Shown one piece after another: positions 46,759 through 58,929 of a DNA stretch of 64,000 bases (positions are counted from its first letter, which is position 1; the number at the start of each line of letters is the position of its first letter). This DNA comes from Ceratorhiza oryzae-sativae (taxonomy: Eukaryota > Basidiomycota > Agaricomycetes > Cantharellales > Ceratobasidiaceae), in NCBI GenBank assembly GCA_030998015.1, contig JARWMV010000004.1, positions 310,001 to 374,000 of the forward strand, given 5' to 3'. The notes under the pieces were generated by a model. It saw only the letters and a program-made list of their open reading frames with translations. It ran no database searches and was not told the DNA's origin. A program made the translations under genes and the position numbers.

Positions 46759-47280
46759 TGTCAGAGCTGACAATCTGAACAATAACACCTAATGCTTGTG
46801 AGGCAAAGGCAGACCTATGGGCTTGATGGCCTGAGGTCAAGCTGCGATGCCTAAGGGTGGACATGCAGTGAGGGGAAGGGGTGCAACAACATGCAGAGGG
46901 GCTCAGAGGTGTGCTTGTCCTAAAGAGGACTGGGCAAGTACTGCTAGGCTTGGTGACCACACAGGTAGAAGGGAATGTTCAACAGGAGGTCAAGTTCTGA
47001 GGCTTAAGGCTCTCAGACTCTCCCTTATATATTCAAAGGTGATGCAGTACATATGAAATAGGAAGTCTAAGTAAATTGTACAATAGGAGAAATGGTGCCA
47101 TGTCAACAGAATATTCTAGAACACATCAACAATGGTCAACAACAACAAGGCCATGTGACACTGTCAATTATTCTACACATATATCTGAATAAACAGGACT
47201 TGTCCATAAAGCAGAAAATAGAGATAAAATAAATTGTAATAAATTCAGGTAAATTTGTGCTCATGGTCTAGGCCATGAAA
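46759..47280 (-). mobile_element. Solo LTR-B (minus)
   Basis: A 522-bp reverse LTR, TGTCAGAGCTGACAATC...GGCCATGAAA. The terminal CA has become AA. The perfect TSD AAAGG lies at 46754-46758 and 47281-47285. Confidence 0.9.
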
Positions 47281-47285
47281 AAAGG

Positions 47286-47665
47286 TGTAGAAACACACTC
47301 CTGATTATCCAAATACTCAATTAACTAACATCTGATTAGATCTAAAGCTTGGCACTGTGAAAGTCATTCCAAGTGTCTATCTGGATTGGAATTATCCAGC
47401 AATGCCAAAAATGCCTCCTGCAGATCTGGAGCTAAAGGCAGCCATCCTGAAGAAGTTAAACAAGGATTTCATGTTGGCCTTCTGGAGTATGTGATTGTCA
47501 CAGCTTCCATTTGCATAACTCTCATTGTCCCCAGGGCTTCAGGGTGCTGGCACAGAGAGCATACCTCAGCAGACAATATCCCAAGATTTGTCCTTCATCA
47601 AAGATTCATGCTAGCCATCTGATGTGCCACACATCAATCCCACTCTAATGAACAATGGACAAGCA
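47286..47665 (+). pseudogene. Continuation of the HMG-box-like hypothetical gene
   Basis: After the solo LTR the reading continues with PAMPKMPPADLELKAAILKK and LNKDFMLAFWSM (about 47398-47493) before a stop. A competing frame at 47386-47622 is open but less protein-like. No domain recognised. Confidence 0.3.
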
Positions 47666-48438
47666 GCAAATGTCACAACCTCTGAAGGTGGTTGTCACAC
47701 TTGTTTTACAAGTGGCTAATGCCTCTGATGGGTCTGGACTATGTCCAGACTACTGCTGATGCATGGCTTGTCTTGGCTTGATGCCTTGTGTGTGTCTACC
47801 ATCTCATGGCTTGACACTGTATGCACTTATGTGCTTGTGGCTGATGGACACCCATCACTGAATAAGCAACTGTGGACAGTGGCTAAGTCAGATGCATAGT
47901 GCAGGGGCTTGCAATGTGGTCTTGACTCAAGACCCTTCTAGCTGTTACTTAAGCTAATAAGTCAGCTAGGGACTGTTTTTCACACTGGATGCTTAGAGGG
48001 GAATTGACAAGGTAGAGCAAGCTGGGGTAGACCAGCTTGCTCTCCTTGCTTTTATACTATTCTAACCAAGGGAGTGACTAAGCGTACATGCAGGATGAGT
48101 AAGAATGAATGGCAGTGATCAGTCAGCCAGTAACTAATAATATTAAGTCCATCATTAAGCAAGTAACTAATAATAGTAGCATGAGTAAGGTGAATGGCAG
48201 TGATCTGTAAGTGAGTGACTAATAATAGGCCAAGGCTCAGTAAGCTGGTGGAGGTGCTTACTCATAAAGGGAAAGTGGTCAAGCCACAAGACAAAATAGG
48301 CAAACAAAGGAAAAATGATGGTTAGCCATGAGACCTTTAATTGTGGCTCATGACAGCAAAGTTGTATCAGTTCCTGCAAAACAGCACTTCAATCAATTCA
48401 ACCCTTAACCCAAGGCTTCAGTTCAGGTTTGCCTATTT
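47666..48438. other. Non-coding stretch with hairpin and tandem repeat
   Basis: It contains a perfect 11-bp hairpin (GAGCAAGCTGG at 48015-48025 and CCAGCTTGCTC at 48032-48042). It also contains a degenerate direct repeat of about 87 bp built on GAATGGCAGTGATC and AGTGACTAATAATA (48090-48230). The region from 47671 (TGTCACAACC) resembles the start of an LTR and may be an old solo LTR of a fourth family. No end was found. Confidence 0.4.
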
Positions 48439-48615
48439 ATGAAATGTTTCTCACTTTTGCTTAACAACAGTATAGTAAAATCCTGTTGTCAGGTGGCCAA
48501 ATTGAGGCAGCCAAGGATACATACCATTCTTGTAGTCCCTCTATCCTCACAGGTTTCTGGAGACCAGTACAAATTCAGTACAGTGACTACCTCCAGCAAA
48601 CCACTGGGGCACATG
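48439..48615 (+). pseudogene. Unknown gene fragment before solo LTR-C
   Basis: Coding-like sequence (GGQIEAAKDTYHSCSPSILT, then GFWRPVQIQYSDYLQQTTGA) runs up to the insertion of the solo LTR-C at 48616. It resumes at 51224 after one copy of the ACATG duplication. The product is unknown. Confidence 0.35.
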
Positions 48616-48971
48616 TGTTGAAACCCCTCCATCTGCTTGTCTCTATTGATTCTTTAGGTAGTGGCTATGTTGTCAGTGGTAATTTGCAGTGTATGTTGAT
48701 AGTATTTATGTAGTATGTATGGATGATCCCTGTGGTTGACAAGATAAAGCAAGCTGGGGTCCACAGTCTTGCTTTTGATGAGTTATATACCCTTCAAGGT
48801 ATGAGTCAGACTGTTCCACAGTCTGCAGTATGTTATGGGTCATGTGTGGTGTAAACAAGCATTAAGTAAGATGCTCTTAGGGTTGTTGCAGCTTTGAATC
48901 TTATAAAGCCATGCAAGGTCCAAGGGTCATGTGATTTAAGCACTGAGGTTACATGATAAGTTGTTCCTTGC

Positions 48972-50277
48972 TGTTATGGATCACTAACATTTTTCTATTA
49001 TTTTAGTCTGCTTTGCCAACCTCAAGCAATGCCTCTGTAATTTTCTTGAAATTGAATGAATTTGTATGTGTCTGAATTTGTACTATTTGTGTTCCATTGA
49101 ATAGTACAAAATCTCCTCTTTCCAACGCATATTTTATTGTGATTTTATCTTAAAAACTCAGAGAGATATAGAGGTTGCAATATTTCCTCTTATCAGGAGA
49201 TATTGATTACAACATCGCGCTGCTCATATCTTGGCAACCGCTTATGCTATCAAAGCAATCTGATGCTCTATCGATAGCTAATCTTCGGCGGTATCTGCTG
49301 TCCGAAGATCGTCACGATCCACCGTATCCTCACGCCGGAATGGCCCAAAGATCATTAGAATCTTACTGGACCATCAATCAAGATCTAATGACTCCAGTGA
49401 GTCAGGAGAGCCTTCCAAATTGATCCAGAAGCTTCTCTGACTCACTTTATGACTCACTGAGATGTAGCCTCTGTTCATTACATGTATATACCATGATAAT
49501 ATGATCTACAAGCCAATAGCAGGTCTCAGATGCATCAATGCCTTCAATCCACACCCTGTCTTTACTCTCATATCCTATACTGGGCTAGGGTGTACCCAAA
49601 GTATAGCAGTACCCTCTTTTGATGATCGCACTGGCATGCATGCATCTATTTGGCTCTGGAATGCCCTCCTCAGGGTATAAAAGGACCTCCTCTGAGGCCC
49701 TTCTAGTCCACCCTCCTCCTCTACTCAACCCAGACTGGTTATTGGTTTCTTTTCTCTTTCTATTTCTCTTGTCTGTGTGTGATTTCTTATATAACTAGTA
49801 CTGAGGAATAAAGTACCATATTAGTTATACATTGTCTGATTCATTGTATCTTATATGCAGAGATATATAAGGATACAATATTGCCTGATTGAGCGTGACA
49901 TTAAGTACCTGCTATTAGAGGAAATCTAAGTACCTGTAGCTGAGGAAGTACACACATTAGGCAGCCCACCATCTATCCCATAAGCTATCACATAAGTCTA
50001 GTATTAAGATTAGTATCAGTTAGTCCAAGCAACTAGGGCTGAACTACATTTAAGATATCTAAGGGAACCTGACCATAGTAGTCTTGCTGTTTATACCTAT
50101 AAATTAGTCAGTTTGCACTGTGAAAGATTAAGACTACCTTGAGTGTTACTTGATTGCATTGCAACTACTTTGAGCCTTCTTACTCTAGTTTAAGAAGTAT
50201 TGAGTACAATTAGAGTATACTAACATATCTACATTTGCTTAAGCTCTAGATATTCAAGTGTACCCTGACCTGTAACA
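48972..50277 (+). mobile_element. Solo LTR-A (plus) nested in LTR-C
   Basis: A complete 1306-bp LTR-A with the perfect TSD CTTGC (48967-48971 and 50278-50282), inside the solo LTR-C. It has lost many CpGs relative to the copy at 15837-17137. Confidence 0.93.
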
Positions 50278-50399
50278 CTTGCTCCAAGTTACAATGGAGA
50301 GAATGCAGGAGTTAGATGACCACAGTAAGCACTGATGTCATGTGACAGTTATGAGCACCAGGATCATGTGCCAACTTGCTCCTCACTCCAAGTTACAAT

Positions 50400-50964
50400 T
50401 CTCATGGCCTAGACCATGACACAGATTTATTTCACATTTTTCTCAATTTTATTTTATATACTTTTTTGGCCAAAGTCATGGATATTAGCATATATGCATA
50501 GATTTACTTACATAAGTAAGTCATGTGACCTTGTTGTTGTTTGACCCTTGATTATATCTTCCAGAAATATCTTTCTCTGATGATGTGTCATTAGCACCCT
50601 GGTTACCATCATACCATAGTTACAGATCCTACCATTGTTGCTACTTCTTATTTGTCCTTGGATTTGGTATGTACAGCCTTGGACATGAATACATAAAGGA
50701 GAGTCTGAGAGCCTTAAGCCTCAGAACTCAACCTCCTGTCAAAACATCCCTTCTACCTGTGTGGTCACCAAGCCTATCAGTTCTTGCCCAGACCTCTTTA
50801 GGTCAAGTGCACCTCTCATACCCTCCTGCATGTCATTGCACTCCATCCCTTCACTGTGCATCCCCCTCTAGGCATTGCAGTTAGACCTTTGGCTGTTGTA
50901 GCCTATAGGTCTGCCATTGCCTCATCAGCATTTGGCATTGTTGTTTAGGTCATTGGCTCTGACA
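50400..50964 (+). mobile_element. Solo LTR-B (plus) nested in LTR-C
   Basis: A 565-bp LTR-B variant. It starts TCTCATGGCC, with the usual second base G changed to C, and ends GCTCTGACA. The perfect TSD ACAAT lies at 50395-50399 and 50965-50969. It is inserted in the same solo LTR-C that also carries the LTR-A. Confidence 0.9.
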
Positions 50965-51223
50965 ACAATGGAGAGAATTGCAGGAGCAAGTTAGGTAACC
51001 ACCATAAGTGCCCAGATAAGTGCCAAGGTCATGTGACAACTCACTCCTTGCTCCAAGTTACAATGGAGAGAATTGCAGGAGCAAGTTAGATAACCACTGT
51101 AAGCACCAGGATAAGTGCCAAGGTCACATGACTATGTTTATGGCTTGTTCAACTTAGGGGAAAATGCTATAAACTTAAGGTTAATTCCTTGTTATGTTAT
51201 GGCTGTCTGTGCAGGTCATAACA

Positions 51224-52360
51224 ACATGTGCAAGACAGCCAGCTGGCAGACACTGATACAAGGCCTTGAAGGGCTGGGTAATGAGATGGCACAGCTGAAC
51301 ATGGACTCAGAGCCTGTATCATCAGAAGGGGACAGTAATACAGACCAGAAGCATGTTGGCTCAACACCAGGCACATAAAATAGTAGTGACACAAGTGGTC
51401 AATATTAAGCTAATGACATTCTACTTGGCAGGGACTCTACCCAAGATTATATCTCCAACAAAGACCACTCTCTCTCCTTTCCAGGTAGAAGGATTGCCAA
51501 ATATTGAATCAGTGCTCCCAGCCTGCAATCAGGTTGCTGAGTCAAGTGATACAGCTCAAGAGAAGGAGACACTATGCCTGGGTGAATGAACTCACTATAT
51601 TGTTGATAGATCAACTCATTTGCACCTATTTAGATATCTGGCAACAGCTGGATGAGCCATTGCCCCTTGACTTTGCAGTGCAACTCCAATATCTTCATGA
51701 TGTGGCAGAGTGTCTCCCACCCAGCACTCCTGGGGGAAATGCTGCCAGCCCCTTTGGAGTATTCAAGAGCAACTTAGAGGACCTGATAATTAATTGGACC
51801 TTTACAGATATCTGGAGCTGTCTATTGCCTATCTTGAACAGTGCCATACCAGAAGAAGCTATTGCAAAGCAGATATCAAAGTTTATAACTGTTGGTAGAT
51901 GTGGCTTGATGGGCATTTATAATACCTTCCTGAACATGATGAACCATGGAGTTGATCATAAAGTGTTGCAAGGGGCCCTCGAGAAAGTATCTGAAGCAGC
52001 ATTGACAAGGTCAGATGAAGATATAGAGAGCCATTGAATTAGAATCACAGCTTTGTTGATAGGGTTTGCTGAAAGCAAAAGCCAACCATTCAATCAGCCA
52101 AGGAAAAGATTGTACACCTATGGACCAAGGATTGGTTAATCTATCTGAGGATGACAACCCTTCAAACGATCCTTCAGATCCAGTGAGTAAGAAACATGAG
52201 AAATTATGGGATTTTAAGCTGTCATCAGATGACAAGAGACAAGCAAAGCATGATGCAAGAAGCTGGAGTGCTGCCAGAAGGAAGTAAGTGTGTGCAAAAG
52301 CCAAAGAAGCATTTTGAACAATAGTGTATGGGAGAGATATCCTGAGGAGAATGCCATGAA
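51224..52360 (+). pseudogene. Unknown host-like gene fragment
   Basis: Several stretches read as protein. KTASWQTLIQGLEGLGNEMA lies just after the TSD. A 177-codon frame at 51504-52037 includes LDFAVQLQYLHDVAECLPPS and LLPILNSAIPEEAIAKQISK. A Ser/Asp/Lys-rich end (52141-52287) reads SEDDNPSNDPSDPVSKKHEK. It is broken at 52360 by element C. No family recognised. With the fragments at 48439-48615 and 63067-63640 it may be one disrupted gene. Confidence 0.4.
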
Positions 52361-53012
52361 TGTTATGACCTGTCAAACAGACATAACAGAGTAACCGAAT
52401 ATTTTTATGGATTTATGGCATTTTTCCTAAGTGGAACAAGCCATAAACAAGGTCATGTGACCTTGGCACTTAACCAGTGCTTACAGTGGTTACCCTGAAC
52501 TCACTCCAGCATTTCTCTCCATTGTTACTTGGAGCAAGGAGCAAGTTGCCACATGATCTTGGCACTTAACCAGTGCTTACAGTGGTTACCTTGAACTCAC
52601 TCCAGCATTTCTCTCCCTTCTTACTTGGAGTGAGGAGTGAGTTGTCATGTGATCTCAGCACTTATGGCAGGATCACATGACCTCAGCGCTTACCCCTCAG
52701 ACCTCATGCAGCTCTATAAGATTTGGAGCCACACAAACTTAAGATAAATAATTACCTAACCCATAGTACTGTATATAACCTGTACCTACTGCGGATTGTG
52801 CTTAAATAATACATCTGCAGCCACCGCAACCACAGGCATAAATAAGAAGGATAAAGCAAGACTGGACACCTCAGCTTGCTTTATCTCATCAACCACCATA
52901 GACCATAGCAAACACTGTAACTAGAACACTCAATACATACCACATAACATCAAACTGTCAACGCAGCCACTACTTAAGTGCTTTGCAAGGAAGCATCCAG
53001 AGGGTCACAACA
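52361..53012 (+). mobile_element. 5' LTR-C (652 bp)
   Basis: It starts TGTTATGACCTGTC and ends GGTCACAACA. It has two tandem copies of a 96-bp unit (units start near 52463 and 52559), while the 3' LTR has one, which accounts exactly for the length difference. The 5' half contains several TCAYRTGA-type sites (for example GGTCATGTGACC near 52451). CATAAATAAG at 52837 replaces the TATATAAG of the 3' LTR. Confidence 0.92.
52873..52884 (+). promoter_or_regulatory. Predicted self-primer in LTR-C
   Basis: AGCTTGCTTTAT is the exact complement of the PBS at 53015-53026. In the 3' LTR the same stretch (62927-62938) lies 34 nt after TATATAAG (62893-62900), so it should form the RNA 5' end. Confidence 0.65.
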
Positions 53013-53014
53013 TT

Positions 53015-53026
53015 ATAAAGCAAGCT
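53015..53026 (+). promoter_or_regulatory. Self-primer-type PBS, element C
   Basis: ATAAAGCAAGCT begins 2 nt after the LTR end, the same spacing as in element B, and is perfectly complementary to 52873-52884. No tRNA-type TGG is present. Confidence 0.7.
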
Positions 53027-53132
53027 CTTAACTTAACTAGTGGCAAACATAAGTATACTACACAGATACTAAGGGCTGAGTACACAAGAAACCAGCTAAC
53101 TCCTGTGATACATAAGAGAACACAAAGAAACT

Positions 53133-55499
53133 ATGTCACAGAGACCACAAACTCAATCTCAAAGCAGAGTGGCAAATAGTAGACCACAATCACCCAAACC
53201 TGTTACTCACCCAGAGGCTGAAGGTAACCCAGATGAAACCCTCCAAGGAATGCCAGGGGGGTTGCCATAAAATCCACAACCAGTGTCTCAACCTAACCCC
53301 ACTTGGCCCCCCATCCTGGGAGGGCAAATAGGGGGAATACCACTCCACAACCCTCAACTGCCAATTCTCCTGATAAATCCAGACCCAGAAGATATCTCAA
53401 ATCCAGAGAGGGATGAGGTAGAAGATATGACCTGGACCATATACAAACAAGGCATAGCCTTGGCAGAAGAGGCAAGGACACAACCCCAGCCAGGTTCTGG
53501 AGCCATAACCACTGCCAACCCTATTCACACCATTGCCACTGCCATCAGGGCAGGGCTCAAGGAACTTAGAGACAATAACCATAGGGAACTAGAAAAGGCA
53601 ATCACAAGTATAAATCAGTGTCAAATATCACTAACACAGCAAGAAGGAAACGTGGACTGGACGGTAAGATCAATGGAAACATCCAACAAAAATGTCCTCT
53701 ATGTGGCAAAGAACCAGGATGACCTAAAAGCAGAAATGGGGAACCTGATAAAAGAATTAAAGGACAACTCCATGGGAGTAAACCGGGTAATGGGAATGCA
53801 AGAGTGAAAGCTTGAAAGCTTAGAGAAGAAAACTGAAAACACAGGGGAGATCCTGACCACACTAGAACAATGGGTAACTGATCTAGGAAATGAGCTCCAG
53901 AAAACAACTGAAGCAGGAAGTGTCAGAGCTACAACCAGGAAGGATGACCCAAACATCTAAGGGGATGATGGGAGACCTATAGACAACAATGCCAGAGGTC
54001 TAAGTCACAACATCAAGGGGGAGACATGCAACAGAGAGTAAGGGTGCAATAAGATGCAAGGATGTAGAAGTATGTGCACTTGTCCTTAAGAGGACTGGGC
54101 AGGGACTATGGACTAAGAGTCACACAGGTAGTAGAGGGGATATGACAGGAGGTTGAGTTCTGAGGCTTAAGGCTCTCAGACTCTCCCTTATATATTCATA
54201 TGATGAGCTATATCAAATACACATATGGTGCAAGACGACTATTGTATGATGTAAGAATGGTGCCATGTAACAGAATATTCCAGAAGGTACAAACAGAACG
54301 TAAACAACAACAAGGTCACATGATCAGGTAAGTAATTCTATGCATATATCCAATTAAACAGGACTTGCCCAAAAATATGAGAAAGAGAGATGTATAAAAT
54401 ATAGGAAAATCATAATAAAATCTGTGTCACAGTCTAGGCCATGACAGGAAGGCTGAAGGAAAGGACAGAAGAGACCAGGGGAAGAACTAGGGTGGTCATA
54501 GGAAGCCCCTCACAATCCCCCTCAGCCTCCCCAGTATGAACACCCTTTCTGGGAAGAACCTTCCAGGCCGAGTCCACAATAAGACCCCAAACAGAACCTC
54601 CATCCCAAGCAAACCAACCTACCCTTGCTGCAAACCACACTCCTAAGGAGGCATGACTAGGGAGACCCAGCAAATTCAATGGGAAAAAGGGGAAGCAAGC
54701 AGAGAACTTCATAATTGGCATGGAACTTTTCTTTGCTGACTATGATGAATCAGCCTTTGACAACCAAAAAAAGATATCTGCTTTGTTAATGAACATGGAG
54801 GACAGGGAAGCAGCAAACTGGGCACAACCTTACCACCAGAAATTACTAGCAGGCAAACACACAGGGATCCTTGCATCCTGGAAGGATTTCAGGAAGGGAT
54901 TCCTGGATGCCTTTAATGACCCAGTCATAAAGGAAAAGACCATCCGGAAGCTAAAGAAATTAACACAAACCAAGAGTGCATTGGATTATGCTACCCAATT
55001 CCAGACCCTAATCCAAGAGGTAGACTGGAACCAGGAAGCCCTCAAGGACCAATTCAGGGAAGGGTTAAAACCCGAAGTACGACAAGAGATCTTAAGGATT
55101 GAAGTACTGGCAAATGAGGCTGAAGGACCATCATATACCCTAGATCAACTAATTGACTTTGCCTGCAAAATGGATGACATGCAGTTTGCAAACCAGAAAA
55201 TGAATGCAAGGACCAGTAACTCATCAAATTCAACCTGGGCACCAGCAAAATACAAACAAGGGGGGAACAAGCCTTCAGGGACCAGTGGCAAACAGGGGAA
55301 TACCCAAACTAACAACGTGGTAAGAATACCAAACAGTGACAAAGACAGGCAAAGGAAAGAAGGACTCTGTATCAAATGCAGTAAATCAGTGCATGTCCTG
55401 AAGGACTGCCAAGGCCAGTGGACCTACAACAAAGCAAAGATACAAGGGAATGCCAGCAGACAAGTTGAAGAAGAAAGCAGCTCCAAGTCAGAAAACTAA
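53133..55499 (+). pseudogene. Gag, element C (split by solo LTR-B)
   Basis: The ATG at 53133 begins MSQRPQTQSQSRVANSRPQS. The frame has a TAA at 53268-53270 and a TGA at 53805-53807. The solo LTR-B at 53921-54446 interrupts it; it and one TSD copy add 531 bp, a multiple of three, so the register is kept. Further stops fall near 54537 and 54657. The Gag domain lies at about 54720-55160 (MELFFADYDESAFDNQKKIS; NMEDREAANWAQPYHQ). The knuckle CIKCSKSVHVLKDC near 55368 keeps CX2CX4HX4C spacing, with Ser for the usual Gly. The frame ends TAA 55497-55499. Confidence 0.85.
53921..54446 (-). mobile_element. Solo LTR-B (minus) in Gag of element C
   Basis: A 526-bp reverse LTR-B, TGTCAGAGCTACAACC...GGCCATGACA, with the perfect TSD GGAAG (53916-53920 and 54447-54451). 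It shows that family B was active after element C inserted. Confidence 0.93.
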
Positions 55500-55516
55500 T
55501 TGGTCCTACCACTTCC

Positions 55517-58500
55517 ATGTTGGAGGACCCTGATATAACCCCTACTGCAGATGTATGTTACCTCAAGAAATCTAGTAATCAATCAATAATATACACTACA
55601 GTAGAGGGAATCATGGAACCAGCAAAGACACTGATTGACTCAGGATCTTCAACCAACTTCATTGATAAGGCCTATTCAAGGGAAAAAGGGATCCAGACCA
55701 CTCCCCTCAAACACAAGAAATCAATCATGGCCATCAATGGAAATGAAATCAACAATGCCATAGAAGAAAGGGCAGAACTAAATATTGAAGTGGAAGGAAA
55801 GACACTGAAATGCTCCCTTTATGTGATGACCCTAGGCAACACAGACATAGTCCTAGGGAAAGAATGGCTTGAGGAAGCAGAACCTATCATAGATTGGAAA
55901 GACCTTACCATCTCATAGCCAGACAAAATCAAGGCAAGGGCAGCAAGTGAAAGTCTACAAATCCCAGAAGAATTTAGGGATTTTGAAGACCTGTTTGGGG
56001 AAGAAGGTTTCTGAGGACTTCCGCCCCACTGAGGAAACCTGGACTTCAAAATGGACCTAATCAAGGGAGCAGAGCTGCCAAAGTCTGCAAAGAGGTACAG
56101 TATGTTGCCAGCAGAAACAAAGGCACTCAGGGAGTACCTAGAGGAGGAACTAAGAAACAGAAAAATAAGGCCCAGCCAGTCAGTTGTAGCTGCACCCTGT
56201 TTCTACATAAACAAAGCAGATGGAGGGCTTAGGTTGGTAGTTGACTACCATAAGATGAATGACATCACCAAGCCAGACAGGTTTCCACTTCCAATTCAAA
56301 TAGAATTGATTGAGAGACTGAAGGACACAACCATCTATTCAAAAATGGATGTTCAATGGGGGTTCAACAATATCAGGGTAAAAGAGGGAGACAAATGGAA
56401 AACAGCTTTCAGGACAGGAGAAGGCCAGTTTGAATGCTTGGTCATGCCCTTTGGAGTAAAAGAAGGACCAAGAACCTTTACAAGGTTCATGATGGAAAAG
56501 TTCCATGACATAATAGATGATTAAGTGGTAATCTACATGGACAATGTACTAGTGTTTTCCAGAAACAGGGAAGAACATGTACAACATGTCAGGGAAGTGT
56601 TAAGAAGAATGAGGGAAAACCACCTCTTCCTCAAACCACACAAGTGTCAGTTCTTTGTGAAGGAGGTAAGCTTCATTGGAATCATCATATCCCCAGAAGG
56701 GATATCAATGGAGAAGGAAAAGGTAAAGGCAGTCCTGGAATGGCCAGAACCTAAAACAGTAAAATAAGTCCAAGCATTCCTAGGCTTTGTGGGGTTCTAT
56801 AGAAGGTGGATAGAGAAGTTTAGCACCTTAGCCAAACCCCTCACAGATCTCACTCAAGAGGATGTCAAATTCCTGTGGGAGAGAAAACAACAAGAAGCAT
56901 TTGAAGCTATTAAAGAAGCAGTAGCAAGAGAACCAGTCTTAATCCACCCAAACCCAAACAAACCATACATACTGGAAACAGATGCCTCAGGAGTGGCCAT
57001 GGGGGCAGTACTAAGCCAAAAGGGTGATGACAACCGATTGCATCCAATTGCCTTCCTATCGAAGAGCTTCACCCCACCAGAGAAAAATTATGACACCTAT
57101 GACAAGGAGTTGCTTGCAATCGCTAGGTCCTTAGAGCACTGGATGTTATACCTAGAAGGGACAGAAGAACCTATTGTGATATATACTGACCATAGGAACC
57201 TCCAGTACTGGCAAAATGCCCAGATGTGGAATGGAAGGCACACCAGATGGTATCTTACTCTGGCACCCTTCAATTTTCAGATTGTGTATAGACCAGGGAA
57301 ACTCTCACAGAAGCCAGATGCTCTTTCCAGAAGGAGCAACCATGGGGACACCCCCATGGAACCACAGATCATGATTCCAGAAGAAAGGTTCATAGGTTTC
57401 AAGGCAGAGGTACAGGGGAACTTCTGGGAGGAGCTTAAAGAAGCTCAGGAAGAAGACGAATCTATCAGATCCTTAAGGCTGAGTGTGGCAAATAAAGAAC
57501 AACTACCACCCTCAGTACAGAAGGAATTAAGATAGTATGAAATGAAGGAGGGCCTATTAAGGTATGATGATAGGCTCTACATCCCAGATGACAAGGACTT
57601 GAGGTTGAGCCTCCTTAAGGAGTGCCATGATGCCCCTGTGGCAGGTCATCAGGGACAAGCCCAAACACTAGAATTACTATCAAGGGATTACTACTGGCCA
57701 GGAATGAAGGCCCAAGTAAACCAATATGTGGAATCTTGTGAAACATGTCAAAGGAGCAAAGGACACAAACAAGGGGCTTCCCTGAAGCCCTTATCAATCC
57801 TGTGGAAACCATGGGCAGATGTTGCATATGATTTCATTGTCAAATTACCAGTCTCAAAAGGGTACAACAGCATCTTGACAGTTGTAGATTGCTTCTCCCA
57901 GCAGGCCCATTTTGTACCATGTCTGGAGAGCACCAATGCAGAAGAACTGGCAGAAATATTCATAAGGGAGGTATGGAGACATTGTGGGACACCAGAAACC
58001 ACTGTCTCAGACCAAGGGCCAACCGTTAACAGCCAATTCCTAAAGGCCCTATACAAGGGAATTGGGACAAAGCCCAGATTCTCCACCACCTTCCATTCAG
58101 ATATAGATGGACTGTCAGAAAGAACAAATCAATGGGTAGAAGGATTCTTAAGAAGCTTCTGCAATTATAGACAAGATGATTGGGTAAAATGGTTACCCAT
58201 TGCTGAATTCTGCCATAACAACCATGTAAACACTACAACAGGACAAACCCCATTTGAAACAGTATATGGAAAAAACCCAAGATGGGTTGTCTGAGAGGGA
58301 GAAGAACCATCTGAGGCACCTGCTGCAGACAGCATGCATAATCAAATGGAAAAGGTATGGGATGAGGCAAGGGCTTCAATGGAATTACACCAACAAATGG
58401 AAAAGAAAGGGAAGGAATTCAAGGTAGGAGACAAGGTTTGGCTGCTCCTAACAAACCTCTTGTCCAAGAGACCCTCCAAGAAATTGGACAACCAAAAAGG

Positions 58501-58929
58501 GGCCCTTTTGAAATCACAGAGAAGATCTTGTCCCATGCATATCACCTGGACCTATGTAAAACCATACACGTACACAACGTATTCCATGTAAATCTCCTCT
58601 CGCCATTCACAGAAGATAAAGACTTCCAAAGAAGGCAGGCCAAACCACCACCAATCATAACAGAAGAAGGAGAGGAGGAGTATGAGGTGGACCACATTGC
58701 AAATTATGAATGGTGGAATGGTGAGCTGTTTTACCAAATCAGATGGAAGGGCTACAACCTAATAGAAGACACAATGGAATGTGCCAGCAAGTTTGCTGAC
58801 ATGAAAGAGGTTCTAAATGACTTGCAAAGGTGCTTACCAGATGTACCAATGCCAGTCAAGACGAGTCAACACTCAGGTGACTTGAAAGGCAGGCCAAAGA
58901 GAACCAAACAAGGATCTGGAAAGCTTTAA
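55517..58929 (+). pseudogene. Pol, element C (PR-RT-RH-IN-chromodomain), dead RT
   Basis: The protease reads TLIDSGSSTNFID (about 55630). Reverse transcriptase spans about 56120-56700 with MPFGVKEGPRTFTR. The catalytic box is YMDN (56534-56545) instead of YxDD, which should abolish polymerase activity. RNase H contains ETDASGVAMGAVL (about 56977), DKELLAI and TDHRN. Integrase has CETCQRSKG (about 57739), a YDFIVKLP Asp, a VSDQGP Asp and a DGLSERTNQ Glu. The chromodomain lies at about 58676-58830 (EYEVDHIANYEWW; WKGYNLIEDTMECASKF). Stops occur near 55916, 56010, 56031, 56522, 56765, 57533 and 58292, and a frameshift near 58490. Confidence 0.92.

Larger units (their letters stand above)
48616..51223 (-). 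mobile_element. Solo LTR-C (minus), twice interrupted
   Basis: This is a reverse family C LTR with segments 48616-48971, 50278-50399 and 50965-51223, flanked by the perfect TSD ACATG (48611-48615 and 51224-51228). It is diverged from the LTRs of element C but keeps the AGATAAAGCAAGCTGGGG-type block and the terminal GGTCATAACA. It carries at least three tandem copies of the ~96-bp subrepeat seen in LTR-C. A solo LTR-A and a solo LTR-B are inserted in it. Confidence 0.88.
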
